Source of the DNA: an uncultured Eubacteriales bacterium
Lineage (GTDB): Bacteria > Bacillota > Clostridia > TANB77 > CAG-508
Length of the DNA: 43,131 nt
Direction: 5' to 3'
Assembly (NCBI GenBank): GCA_949288185.1
Contig: CASEIZ010000047.1
Span: 1 to 43,131, forward strand
The notes below the pieces were generated by a model. It did no database searches, was not told where the DNA came from, and saw only the letters and a program-made list of their open reading frames with translations. Below are positions 1-8,353 of this stretch, one piece after another. Position numbers and translations under genes: made by a program. Numbering within the stretch: the first letter of the stretch is position 1; each line of letters opens with the position of its first letter.

Positions 1-273
1 ATCTGCATCTTCTAATTTAGAAATTTCTCTTAGTCCTTCTTCTCCATAGTAAACATCTAAACCAGGAAATTCCTCTTTTAACCTATCTGCATTTTCTTTT
101 GCTGTAATATACACATGTTTTGGTTGAAATTTATGAATTTGCTCAATTAATTTTGTAATATTTCTTCCAGCAACTAATGTAATTGCTTGAAACAAATCAG
201 GATTTTCCTCCACAATTCTTAATGTTGTCGTTCCAATAGAACCTGTTGAACCAAAAATAGATATTTTTTTCAT
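1..273 (-). CDS. dxr: 1-deoxy-D-xylulose 5-phosphate reductoisomerase, N-terminal part
   Basis: The first 91 residues of DXR are present; the rest lies beyond the left edge. DXR makes 2-C-methyl-D-erythritol 4-phosphate from DXP with NADPH in the MEP isoprenoid pathway, in the cytoplasm. The start MKKISIFGSTGSIG carries the family's NADPH-binding GSTGSIG motif, followed by a Rossmann-type segment with LVAGRNITKLIEQI. An AGGAGG ribosome binding site lies just upstream, overlapping the stop of the preceding flavoprotein gene, so this is the third gene of a nadE-flavoprotein-dxr run. Identification is firm although the catalytic part is not visible. Confidence 0.93.
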   Translation of the reverse strand, partial: MKKISIFGSTGSIGTTTLRIVEENPDLFQAITLVAGRNITKLIEQIHKFQPKHVYITAKENADRLKEEFPGLDVYYGEEGLREISKLEDAD

Positions 274-285
274 ATACCATTCCTC

Positions 286-816
286 CTATATCTTTTTTAT
301 CATTTCTTCTATCTGTTTATCCTCTTTTGCAGGTATTTCATTTGTATGTAATGAATAGATATAATCCTTTTGTATATCAAAATCTACATTCAGAAATTTA
401 AAAACTAATTTTGCAGTATCTAATGCATGTTTTGGTTCTCCTGTTCCTCCACCAGCCAAAACTAAGATACCTCTTTTTTTCTTAAACTCAATTTTTTTCT
501 TTAAAAAATATCGATTACTCCAAATCCAATTTAATCTTGTTACCATATTAAACATGGGTGGTGTCACGTTATACATATATACAGGAGAGGCTAGTATAAG
601 AATATCATAGTCGTCCTTATATAATTTTTCCATGTTATCTTTGATACTACATCCTTCATGTTTCCAACAGTATTTACAATCTATACAAGGCTTTATATTT
701 TCATCATACAGATAAATTTCTTCAATTTCTCCATCCATCTTTTCCTTTATCTTACTTACCATATATGCTGTATTTCCATCTTTATGTGGTGAACCATTTA
801 AAATCAATATCTTCAT
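286..816 (-). CDS. NADPH-dependent FMN reductase / iron-sulfur flavoprotein family
   Basis: A 176-residue flavodoxin-fold protein. MKILILNGSPHKDGNTAYMV at the N terminus is the phosphate-binding loop of the NADPH-dependent FMN reductase family (PF03358). A CIDCKYCW segment near residues 44-51 and a further Cys at about 56 resemble the compact cluster of iron-sulfur flavoproteins, so an Fe-S centre is possible but not proven. The LASPVYMYNVTPPMFN segment is the usual flavin-binding region. It starts 19 nt after the nadE stop with a good GGAAG site, and its stop overlaps the dxr ribosome binding site. The electron donor and substrate cannot be deduced. Confidence 0.85.
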   Translation of the reverse strand: MKILILNGSPHKDGNTAYMVSKIKEKMDGEIEEIYLYDENIKPCIDCKYCWKHEGCSIKDNMEKLYKDDYDILILASPVYMYNVTPPMFNMVTRLNWIWSNRYFLKKKIEFKKKRGILVLAGGGTGEPKHALDTAKLVFKFLNVDFDIQKDYIYSLHTNEIPAKEDKQIEEMIKKI

Positions 817-835
817 TTTCTTTCTTCCTTATCTT

Positions 836-1747
836 TCATTTTTCATTTCTCATTGAAACCATAATCTCTCGATTTCTATATTGTCTTGCTTTTTTCGTAA
901 TTTCAATAATCCCTTCAACTACCTTTATATTTAATCCTATTTCTTCTGACATTTCTTCTTTTGTTTTCTTCATCTTTAAAAGTTTCAAGCAATTATCAAT
1001 TTTTTTCCAAGTCAATTGGTCTTTTATCTTAAAAATTTCTTTCTTTTCTTCTTTACTAAATTTTCTTGCCTTCATAATTGGTCCTTGATTAAATATCCAA
1101 AAAGCAATATCTTCTAAATCCTCTTGTTTTCTCCAAAATCCTGATGTTGCTGGTTGCTCAATTACTTCTTTTCTTGTTCCAATTTCTTTGGCTAATTGTA
1201 TGACTTCAGTTTTATATAAATGTTCTATTGGTTTAAAATGTGCCAAATTATCTCCAAATGTCATAAAAAATCCTAATTCATATTCTGTAAGATTTGTACA
1301 ACCTGCAATGATAAAACCTTTATCTTGGTAAGAAGATATAATAGCTGTTCTCATAGAACATTTTGCTTTTGCTGGGTCTAATATTAATCTAGAATTAAAA
1401 ATAGGTTCATTTTCTGCTTGTTCTAAGATTTTTATAAACTCCATACTTTTTCCTTCAAATGGGACGATTGTAAGTGGTACTGCTAAATCTTCTGCTAAAT
1501 TTTTAACATTTTTTACAAATCTTGCTTCTGTTTCTGTCTCTTTAACAAATAATAATTTAATTCTATCTTTTCCTAATGCTTTATAACATAATCTTGCAAC
1601 AACATCTGAATCAATTCCTCCTGATACCAAGATAAGTACTCTTTCATTTTCTAAAACATATGATTTTATGAATTCTTCTATTTTTTCTATTTCTTTTTCC
1701 ATGTATATCTTGTTTTCCTCTCTATATAATTTCTTAATAATTTTCAT
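836..1747 (-). CDS. nadE: NAD synthetase, ammonia-dependent type
   Basis: NadE amidates deamido-NAD to NAD using ATP. The protein (303 residues from the longest start) has the ATP-pyrophosphatase P-loop SGGIDS at 42-47, the SSYQDKGFIIAGCTNLTEYELG region that contacts deamido-NAD, and PATSGFWRKQEDLED, the usual loop near the C-terminal third. There is no N-terminal nitrilase (glutaminase) domain, so it should use free ammonia. The active-site stretch GDNLAHFKPIEHLYKTEV departs from the commoner GDGxADxxPIxxLxKTxV, so it is a divergent member. The longest start has no clear ribosome binding site; an internal ATG at 1700-1702 (Met16) follows a GAGAGG about 14 nt upstream and may be the true start. 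Confidence 0.87.
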   Translation of the reverse strand: MKIIKKLYREENKIYMEKEIEKIEEFIKSYVLENERVLILVSGGIDSDVVARLCYKALGKDRIKLLFVKETETEARFVKNVKNLAEDLAVPLTIVPFEGKSMEFIKILEQAENEPIFNSRLILDPAKAKCSMRTAIISSYQDKGFIIAGCTNLTEYELGFFMTFGDNLAHFKPIEHLYKTEVIQLAKEIGTRKEVIEQPATSGFWRKQEDLEDIAFWIFNQGPIMKARKFSKEEKKEIFKIKDQLTWKKIDNCLKLLKMKKTKEEMSEEIGLNIKVVEGIIEITKKARQYRNREIMVSMRNEK

Positions 1748-1838
1748 TTTTATTATATCAATTAAATATTTTTATAGCAACGATTTTTATCAATACATTT
1801 ACTTTTTATCATTATTATAAAGGAAAAGAAGCCATTTT

Positions 1839-1878
1839 GTACTGAACCAAAAAATTGGACATTCTTTTGGTTCAGTAC
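1839..1878. repeat. 14-bp perfect inverted repeat between nadE and the orphan gene
   Basis: Arms 1839-1852 (GTACTGAACCAAAA) and 1865-1878 are perfectly complementary across a 12-nt spacer that contains TGGACA. It lies 22 nt after the stop of the orphan gene at 1901-2683. No U-run follows on the minus strand, so it is a poor intrinsic terminator. The GGTTCAG arm resembles the palindrome at 39141-39175, which suggests one family of small intergenic palindromes. Confidence 0.7.
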
Positions 1879-1900
1879 ATTTACATGACCTCTTTTCTCT

Positions 1901-2683
1901 TTAATATAGAAAATAATTCGGAATCATCACATCTAGCTTTCTTATAAGCTGCCATGGTGTTATAGGGCACCACATTCCAGATGGATCTTCTTTTTTTAAC
2001 CATAGAACAGATTCTGTATATGCCTTTGCATATAAGTTCAGAATCATATATTGCATTTCTACAGTATTATCAATGCAAAAGTTTTTAGAGGTTTTAGTAA
2101 TATAATCAAAGTACGTAATTGTATTATCTTTAAAATATACTTTTTCATATATTGCTCTTATATGCTTCAATTCTTTAGCTTCTTCAGCATCATAGACATC
2201 TGTAAGGTGTCTAGATCCTATTTGGTCATATTTGTGTCCTAATGCTTTTATGGCAACATGGATGAACTCTTTAAATTCTTTATAAAACCGTTCTGTTTCA
2301 AATTTTTCATTCGGTTTTATATCATCTAGAGCTTGTCTTCTTATTACTTTTCCCATATTTAAAAGTAAAGAATCTATCCTTCGAGTATATTCCTTTTTCC
2401 GGATTCTTCGGATTATTTTTTTGCATTTATAATGCAAAATACCGTAGAAGCTCATTATCGCCAACGCATATATCATTTCATTTTCTTTGACTCTTCCTCC
2501 AATAGGAATGACTCCATGTTCACAACGAAATTCTATCATCCCTTCTGCATCAAGTCTTGTGTCCAGATGGAAATAATCTAATTGCCTTACAATTTCATGG
2601 ATTCTGAAATCTTCATCTACTAAATCCATTAATTGGTTCCGCATATCTTCTATATTTTTTGATAATTCTTCTGATTTTCTCAT
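1901..2683 (-). CDS. Protein of unknown function, 260 residues
   Basis: I do not recognise this protein. It is soluble, rich in charged residues, with helical stretches and Cys at about 54, 87, 203 and 239. It starts MRKSEELSKNIEDMRNQLMD and ends in a Trp-rich segment around WLKKEDPSGMWCPITPWQL. The ATG has a strong GGGGAGG site about 10 nt upstream and a near-consensus promoter further up, so expression is likely. Codon choice includes CGT, CGG and CGC more often than the neighbouring housekeeping genes. Both flanks carry hairpins, so it seems a single-gene unit placed between miaB-mutS and nadE-dxr. It could be a recent arrival; no domain supports a function. Confidence 0.75.
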   Translation of the reverse strand: MRKSEELSKNIEDMRNQLMDLVDEDFRIHEIVRQLDYFHLDTRLDAEGMIEFRCEHGVIPIGGRVKENEMIYALAIMSFYGILHYKCKKIIRRIRKKEYTRRIDSLLLNMGKVIRRQALDDIKPNEKFETERFYKEFKEFIHVAIKALGHKYDQIGSRHLTDVYDAEEAKELKHIRAIYEKVYFKDNTITYFDYITKTSKNFCIDNTVEMQYMILNLYAKAYTESVLWLKKEDPSGMWCPITPWQLIRKLDVMIPNYFLY

Positions 2684-2734
2684 TCGTGTACCTCCCCTTA
2701 ATTGTGGTTGAGTTATTATAGTTACATATTTATT

Positions 2735-2764
2735 ATTATATCATTTTATGCGATATTATGTCAA
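2735..2764 (-). promoter_or_regulatory. Sigma-A-type promoter of the orphan gene
   Basis: On the minus strand a perfect TTGACA (2759-2764) and a perfect TATAAT (2735-2740) are separated by 18 nt. The start codon at 2683 lies about 50 nt downstream of the -10 box. This is the clearest consensus promoter in the window. Confidence 0.8.
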
Positions 2765-2782
2765 TTTATGGTTGTACAAATA

Positions 2783-2808
2783 AAACCTATCCAATCTTAG
2801 ATAGGTTT
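2783..2808 (-). terminator. Intrinsic terminator after mutS
   Basis: A 9-bp stem (2783-2791 with 2800-2808, AAACCTATC) with an 8-nt loop lies 9 nt past the mutS stop and is followed on the minus strand by TTTTATTTG. It ends the miaB-mutS transcript just before the promoter of the next gene. Confidence 0.8.
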
Positions 2809-2816
2809 ATATCATA

Positions 2817-5444
2817 TTATTTCATCTTCTCTTTAATCTTTACCAATGTATTTAATGCATCAATTGGTGTTAACTCATTCAAATTAATTTTATCAATTTC
2901 ATGAGCAATTTCTGCTAATTTGAAATTATACATATCAAATTGTCCTTCTACTTGTTTTTTATCTTTCTTTTCTTCTTTCTTACCAGTTAAGATATTTTTT
3001 CTTTCCAAAGATTTTAAGATTTTGTTTGCCTCTTCTGTAACCAATTTTGGAACACCTGCTAATCTTGCTACATGAATACCATAACTTTCATCTGTTCCGC
3101 CTCTAACAATCTTTCTTAAAAAGATAATATCTTCTCCTTTTTCTTTAACGGCAATCGAATAATTTTTAACACCTTCTATTTTTTCTTCTAGCTCAGTTAA
3201 TTCATGATAATGTGTTGCAAATAAAGTTTTTGCTCCACATTTTTCTTTATTGGCTATATATTCTGCTACTGCCCAAGCAATTGACAATCCATCATAAGTT
3301 GAAGTTCCTCTTCCAATTTCATCTAAAATTACTAAACTGTTTGGCGTTGCTTCTTTTAAAATCGTTGCTACTTCCATCATTTCTACCATAAAAGTACTTT
3401 GTCCCATACTTAAATCATCAGATGCACCAACTCTTGTAAAGATTTTATCGACAACACCAATTTTAGCCTCTTCTGCTGGTACAAAACTTCCGACTTGTGC
3501 CATTAATGTAATCAAGGCAACTTGTCTCATATATGTTGATTTACCAGCCATATTAGGTCCTGTAATAATGGATAATCGATTTTCATCTTTATCTAAATAG
3601 GTATCATTTTCTACAAATTCTCCCGCACCTAACATTTTTTCTATAACTGGATGTCTTCCTCCCTTGATATCAATAATTCCTGAATTATCTACTTGTGGCA
3701 TACAATAATTCATATCTTCTGCTACTTGTGCAAATGATGCTAACACATCTAAAGTAGATACCATAGTTGCTGTTTTTTGCAATCTTACAATGTTTTTCGC
3801 AATTTCTTCCCTTATTTTTGTAAATAAGTCATATTCTAAGCTAACAACCTTTTCTTCTGCACCTAAGATTTGGTTTTCTAAGTTTTTCAATTCTTCTGTA
3901 ATATATCTTTCTGCATTTGTTAATGTTTGTTTTCTTACATATCTCTCAGGAACTTGGTTTAAGTTTGATTTGGTAACTTCTATGAAATAGCCAAATACTT
4001 TATTAAATCCTACTTTCAAATTTTTAATTCCTGTTTTCTCTTTTTCTTCGGCTTCTAATTGAATAATCCAATTTTTTCCTTCAGTTGTAGCTGTTTTTAG
4101 CTTATCCACTTCTTCATTATACCCCATTTTGATAATACCACCATCTTTTACAGTCATTGGTGGATCATCTACAATCGATTTTTCAATCAATTCATAGATA
4201 TCTTGTAACTCATCTAAATTTTCGTATATGTCTTTTAACATTGGAGATTCCGTAGTTTGCAAAACACTTTTTACCTCTGGTAATCTTGCTAAAGAATTTT
4301 TTAATGTAATCATATCTCTTGCATTGGCATTACCATAAGCCATTTTTCCTGCTAGTCTTTCAATATCATAAACTTTTTTAAGGTTGTCAATGACATCTCC
4401 TCTTAACATGACATTTTCTTTTAATTCTTTGACGGCTTCTAATCTTCTATTAATTTCTAATGTATCAATTAATGGATCATTTAGCCATCTTCTTAAATGT
4501 CTTCCTCCCATAGAAGTTGATGTTTTATCTAATACCCATAATAAGGTTCCTTTTTTAGATTTGTCTCTCATCTTTTCTGTAATTTCTAGATTTCTTCTAG
4601 CATTGATATCTAATGACATATATTTTGATATTTGATAAATCGTAATTTTATTAATATGATCTAAACTTGTCATTTGTGTCTGTTCTATGTATTCAATTAA
4701 AGCATTAATACTTGCTACTGCAAAATTTCTTTCTTCTATATTTTCAATTGGTTTTTGATTGGTATCCACTAGATTAAATCGTAATTTGATAATATCTGGT
4801 TTACTATCAAAAAATTTGTCTTGAAATCTTGTAATATATGTACTAAAACGTTCTCTAATTTTACTCATTTCTTCTGTGCAATCTGCTAAATTAGAATTAA
4901 TGACCAATTCTGATGGTGAATATCTTGCAATCTCATCTAACAATTGTGGAAAATTATTATTGTCTTTGATTTCTGCTGCATAAAATTCTCCTGTTGATAT
5001 ATCACATACACTAATACCAAAATAGATTCCAGATTTAAAAATAGACATGATATAGTTATTTTTTCTTTCTTCAAGCATATTACTCTCTACAATGGTACCT
5101 GGTGTAACGACTCTGATAACCCCTCTTTTCACAATTCCTTTTGCATTTTTAGGGTCTTCTAATTGTTCACATATAGCAACTTTATATCCTTTGGCAATTA
5201 GTCTTGAGATATACATTTCAGCAGCATGATGTGGTACACCTGCCATTGGTGCTCTTTCTTCTTGTCCACAATCTTTTCCTGTTAATGTGATTTCAAGTTC
5301 TCTTGCTGCAGTAATGGCATCATCAAAGAACATTTCATAAAAGTCACCTAATCTATAAAACAAGATGCAATCTTTATATTGTTCTTTGGTTTCAAGATAT
5401 CTCTGCATCATAGGTGAAAATTCTTTGTTTTTATTTTCTGACAT
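2817..5444 (-). CDS. mutS: DNA mismatch repair protein MutS
   Basis: Full-length MutS (875 residues), the mismatch-recognition ATPase. The N-terminal domain carries the mismatch-contacting Phe-x-Glu motif as FYE at 35-37 in GDFYEMFFDDA. The lever and clamp regions fill the middle. The ATPase has Walker A GPNMAGKST near 626-634, then FMVEMMEVATIL, Walker B region SLVILDEIGRGTSTYDG and FATHYHEL. The C-terminal tail with EEKKDKKQ leads to a short helical end, as expected for the tetramerisation region. The start has a GGGAAGGAAG site. It lies 36 nt downstream of miaB in the order miaB-mutS common in Clostridia; mutL, often next, is not here, a terminator follows instead. Confidence 0.97.
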   Translation of the reverse strand: MSENKNKEFSPMMQRYLETKEQYKDCILFYRLGDFYEMFFDDAITAARELEITLTGKDCGQEERAPMAGVPHHAAEMYISRLIAKGYKVAICEQLEDPKNAKGIVKRGVIRVVTPGTIVESNMLEERKNNYIMSIFKSGIYFGISVCDISTGEFYAAEIKDNNNFPQLLDEIARYSPSELVINSNLADCTEEMSKIRERFSTYITRFQDKFFDSKPDIIKLRFNLVDTNQKPIENIEERNFAVASINALIEYIEQTQMTSLDHINKITIYQISKYMSLDINARRNLEITEKMRDKSKKGTLLWVLDKTSTSMGGRHLRRWLNDPLIDTLEINRRLEAVKELKENVMLRGDVIDNLKKVYDIERLAGKMAYGNANARDMITLKNSLARLPEVKSVLQTTESPMLKDIYENLDELQDIYELIEKSIVDDPPMTVKDGGIIKMGYNEEVDKLKTATTEGKNWIIQLEAEEKEKTGIKNLKVGFNKVFGYFIEVTKSNLNQVPERYVRKQTLTNAERYITEELKNLENQILGAEEKVVSLEYDLFTKIREEIAKNIVRLQKTATMVSTLDVLASFAQVAEDMNYCMPQVDNSGIIDIKGGRHPVIEKMLGAGEFVENDTYLDKDENRLSIITGPNMAGKSTYMRQVALITLMAQVGSFVPAEEAKIGVVDKIFTRVGASDDLSMGQSTFMVEMMEVATILKEATPNSLVILDEIGRGTSTYDGLSIAWAVAEYIANKEKCGAKTLFATHYHELTELEEKIEGVKNYSIAVKEKGEDIIFLRKIVRGGTDESYGIHVARLAGVPKLVTEEANKILKSLERKNILTGKKEEKKDKKQVEGQFDMYNFKLAEIAHEIDKINLNELTPIDALNTLVKIKEKMK

Positions 5445-5480
5445 TTATATTTCTTCCTTCCCTTTCCTTTTGTTTTTATG

Positions 5481-6893
5481 TTATATATTTCCTTTTAAAT
5501 ACCACATATGTTCTGACACAATTTTTAATTCAATCACATGATTAATCAAATTTTTATCTCCTTCAAAAACAACCACTTTATTGCTATCTGTTCTTCCTGT
5601 TAACATACTTTCATTATTTTTACTTGTCCCTTCTACTAATACTTTTTGAACGGTTCCTACATATTTTTGGTTATTTTCTTCAATTTGGCTTTCCACCAAT
5701 GCTTTTAATCTATCAAAACGTTTATGTTTGATTTCTTCTGGAATTTGATTTTCCATTTTATCTCCTGGTGTTCCTACTCTTCTTGAATAAATAAACATAT
5801 ATACTTGTTCAAATCTTACTTTTTTGACAACATCTAATGTATCTTCAAATTCTTCCTCTGTTTCTCCAGGAAATCCAACAATGATATCTGTTGATAAAGT
5901 TAAATTTGGTATTTTTGCTTTCATTTTCTCTACTAAATTTAGATATTGTTCTTTTGTATATTTACGATTCATTTCTTTTAATACTTTTGTATTTCCAGAT
6001 TGTAATGGTAAATGTATTAATTTACATACTTTATCACAGTTGGCAATTGCTTCAATCACATCATCTGTAAAATCTTTTGGATGTGGTGAAACAAATCGAA
6101 TTCTTTCAATTCCATCTATTTTATTAATTGCTTTTAATAATGTTGCAAAAGAATGAACAGCCTCATATTCTTCAAATGGCTTTCCTTTTTCTTTTTCCAC
6201 TCGTAAATAGGAATTAACATTTTGTCCTAATAACGTAATTTCTTTATATCCTTGTTTTGCTAATTCTTCTACTTCTTTGATAATCTCTTTTGGTTCTCTA
6301 CTTCTTTCTCTTCCTCTTACATAAGGCACGATACAATAGGTGCAAAAATTATTACAACCATTCATAATGGTAACAGATGCTTTTATATTGCTATCTCTTT
6401 TAATTGGTAAGCCTTCATAGATTTCTCCATCAATATCTAAGATATCTTCTTGTTTTTTCTTTTCTATTAATGATTTGTATAAATCTTCTGGAAAACGATA
6501 TAATGTATGGGTTCCAAATAAGATATCCACAAAAGGATAGCTTTCTTTAATTTTATCTGTTATATGTTTTTCTTGCATCATGCAACCACCAATGGCAATA
6601 ATGGTTCCTTTTTCTTCCTTTACACGTTTTAATTCTCCCAATTTTCCAAATAATTTATCTTCTGCATTTTCTCTTACACAACAAGTATTAAATAAGTTTA
6701 AATCAGCATTTTGAAAGTTATCTGTTCTGATATATCCCATTTCTTCTAACATGCCACAAAGTTTTTCTGAGTCATTTTCATTTAATTGACACCCCATTGT
6801 TAAAATATGATATTTTAATATTTTCCCTTGATTTAATTCTTTTACTTTTTTTATATATTCTTCTTGCTTTTTTACTTCTTTTATTGTATCCAC
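5481..6893 (-). CDS. miaB: tRNA-2-methylthio-N6-dimethylallyladenosine synthase MiaB
   Basis: MiaB adds the methylthio group to i6A37 of tRNAs using two [4Fe-4S] clusters and SAM. The N-terminal UPF0004 domain has HILTMGCQLNENDSEK, NTCCVRENAEDK and GGCMMQE, which give the three auxiliary-cluster cysteines. The radical SAM motif is CNNFCTYC (about residues 179-186 from the chosen start), and a TRAM domain ends the protein (KYVGTVQKVLVEG). The open frame runs up to an ATG at 6917, but a GGAGGG site lies just ahead of the GTG at 6891-6893 with ideal spacing and downstream of the ATG candidates. I therefore chose the GTG start (470 residues), which begins M-DTIKEVKKQEEY. It is first in the miaB-mutS operon. 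Confidence 0.95.
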   Translation of the reverse strand: MDTIKEVKKQEEYIKKVKELNQGKILKYHILTMGCQLNENDSEKLCGMLEEMGYIRTDNFQNADLNLFNTCCVRENAEDKLFGKLGELKRVKEEKGTIIAIGGCMMQEKHITDKIKESYPFVDILFGTHTLYRFPEDLYKSLIEKKKQEDILDIDGEIYEGLPIKRDSNIKASVTIMNGCNNFCTYCIVPYVRGRERSREPKEIIKEVEELAKQGYKEITLLGQNVNSYLRVEKEKGKPFEEYEAVHSFATLLKAINKIDGIERIRFVSPHPKDFTDDVIEAIANCDKVCKLIHLPLQSGNTKVLKEMNRKYTKEQYLNLVEKMKAKIPNLTLSTDIIVGFPGETEEEFEDTLDVVKKVRFEQVYMFIYSRRVGTPGDKMENQIPEEIKHKRFDRLKALVESQIEENNQKYVGTVQKVLVEGTSKNNESMLTGRTDSNKVVVFEGDKNLINHVIELKIVSEHMWYLKGNI

Positions 6894-7029
6894 AATCAAT
6901 CCCTCCATCATCTGCATATTTTATTATATTTTCAGCATTTTTGCAAGAAATTTGTCGGTAAAATCTTTTTTTATCTTGTTTTTAATGGTATAATATATTA
7001 AAAGCTGTACAAAGGAGGATTTTAGGGTT

Positions 7030-7698
7030 ATGAGAGATTTTGATTCTTTATTAAAAACAAAAACTTCTAAAAGAAATGGTCATTCTAATGTGATTGAATT
7101 ATATAGACAGGCAAAAAAGACAAATAGAAGTATTACCCTTACAGAATTACAAAACTTAAACATTAAATATTTACAAGACAATAATACAAAGGAAAAAATA
7201 AATTCGACTTTACTTGCTTTATGGGGAATGCTTGATATGAAATCCTATATAGATGCTATATTCGGTAACACGATAAATCCTTATTTTTTAACTACAAAAA
7301 ATTTACAACCTGTAAAAAATTTGCCGGAATATACATATCTTCCTGATGAAGCAAGACTTTTAAATTTATTAGATATCAAATATATTAAAAATTTTGAATT
7401 AGAAGGTGTTTCATTTAGTGACGTATTTTTGGTAACTTATGAGATTGCAGATAAAGAAGATTATTTTAGACCATTTGTAACTTTCCTAACACTAAATCAA
7501 GATAACCAATTTATTGAATTTGGATATGGATATGATACAAATAATAATGGAAATGTAGAATTATTCATATCTTCCTACAATTATTTGGTTTATTTAACAC
7601 CAAAAGGAGCTATTCATTCACCTTTATCTGGTAAAATGACGAAATTAAAACTTCAAGATATTTTAACTGCTGAAGAAGTAGCAAAATTATATAAATAG
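7030..7698 (+). CDS. Protein of unknown function, 222 residues
   Basis: I do not recognise a family. The protein is soluble with no signal or membrane segment. The first 75 residues look helical and basic; the rest (from about residue 95) has the alternating pattern of a beta-rich fold, with FVTFLTLNQDNQFIEFGYGY and a Gly-Asn rich turn (DTNNNGNVEL). An AAGGAGG lies about 11 nt before the ATG, and a TATAAT at 6990-6995 may be its -10 box. A wobble-containing hairpin terminator follows. It is divergent from miaB and convergent with rpmE, so it appears monocistronic. Codon use matches the genome. Confidence 0.75.
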   Translation: MRDFDSLLKTKTSKRNGHSNVIELYRQAKKTNRSITLTELQNLNIKYLQDNNTKEKINSTLLALWGMLDMKSYIDAIFGNTINPYFLTTKNLQPVKNLPEYTYLPDEARLLNLLDIKYIKNFELEGVSFSDVFLVTYEIADKEDYFRPFVTFLTLNQDNQFIEFGYGYDTNNNGNVELFISSYNYLVYLTPKGAIHSPLSGKMTKLKLQDILTAEEVAKLYK

Positions 7699-7700
7699 TA

Positions 7701-7727
7701 AAAGCTACTTTTTAAAAGTGGTTTTTT
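7701..7727 (+). terminator. Intrinsic terminator of the 222-residue protein gene
   Basis: A hairpin with about 11 pairs, two of them G-U, starts 2 nt after the stop. The 3' arm runs straight into a T6 stretch. Confidence 0.65.
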
Positions 7728-7767
7728 ATGTCCGCTTATTCTATAAATAACTTTTCCGAAAAAAATA

Positions 7768-7788
7768 AAAGTAGAGTTTTTCTACTTT
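7768..7788 (-). terminator. Intrinsic terminator of rpmE
   Basis: Arms AAAGTAGA (7768-7775) and TCTACTTT (7781-7788) form a perfect 8-bp stem 5 nt past the rpmE stop. On the minus strand it is followed by TATTTTTTTTC, a good U-tract. Confidence 0.8.
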
Positions 7789-7793
7789 CATTT

Positions 7794-7994
7794 CTATGCA
7801 AGTCCATATTTTTTCTTGAATCTATCTGCTCTACCACCTGCTGTCTCTTGTCTTAAGTTTCCTGTCCAGAATGGATGACATTTAGAGCATATATCTACTT
7901 TGATATCTTTTTTTGTTGAACCAACTTCTAAAACATTACCACATGCACATGTGATTGTTGTTTGGTTATAATTTGGATGTATTCCTTCTTTCAT
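7794..7994 (-). CDS. rpmE: 50S ribosomal protein L31, zinc-binding form
   Basis: L31 (66 residues) of the large ribosomal subunit. The four zinc ligands of the C+ form are present: Cys16 and Cys18 (CACGN) and Cys36 and Cys39 ([10 protein letters not shown]), so this is RpmE rather than the zinc-free RpmEB. Motifs [15 protein letters not shown] and CHPFWTG are diagnostic. The ATG follows AGAGGTG with normal spacing. The gene is monocistronic, with its own terminator. Zinc-dependent RpmE is often exchanged for RpmEB under zinc limitation; no second copy is visible here. Confidence 0.97.
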   Translation of the reverse strand: MKEGIHPNYNQTTITCACGNVLEVGSTKKDIKVDICSKCHPFWTGNLRQETAGGRADRFKKKYGLA

Positions 7995-8072
7995 TGATTG
8001 TTCACCTCTTTCTTAAATTGAAATAATACGACTGTTTCTTATCATAACATATTTTTTTATATTTTTCAAGAC

Positions 8073-8249
8073 CTAATTTGTGTTATTTTCATTATTTGTT
8101 TCATTTTGTTGTTGGTCATATATATATTGTGCAGATGACAACATTTCACTGTTTAGTGAAAGTTTATGCACCAATTTATTCATGATATTAAACACACAAG
8201 CTACTATTAAAATAACCATTCCAATTTTTTTCCAATATTTAGCAAGCAT
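8073..8249 (-). CDS. Small single-pass membrane protein, 58 residues
   Basis: A short minus-strand frame reading MLAKYWKKIGMVILIVACVF at its N terminus, then a polar tail rich in Gln, Asn and Glu that ends in NNENNTN. A Lys-rich start followed by one hydrophobic segment (about residues 10-23) predicts a type II-like membrane anchor or uncleaved signal. An AAAGGAAG site lies 8 nt ahead of the ATG. The opposite strand has an open frame here too, but without these signals. No family is recognised. It lies between rpmE and the VanW-domain gene, on the opposite strand to the latter. Confidence 0.55.
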   Translation of the reverse strand: MLAKYWKKIGMVILIVACVFNIMNKLVHKLSLNSEMLSSAQYIYDQQQNETNNENNTN

Positions 8250-8353
8250 ATGTTTTTCTTCCTTTCATTCATATCCATATATAATTATATATATTTTTTC
8301 GTGAATTGTCAATAATTTTTAAAGTTTTGGTTACAATAAACTTGGTGATTTGA

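Noticed and set aside
1839..1878. Intrinsic terminator of the orphan gene
   Set aside because: The stem is strong but no U-run follows on the minus strand, so it is listed as a repeat.
8080..8304. Plus-strand open frame of 74 codons
   Set aside because: No ribosome binding site, Cys/Phe-rich composition typical of the complement of AT-rich coding DNA, and the minus strand has a better-supported small gene.
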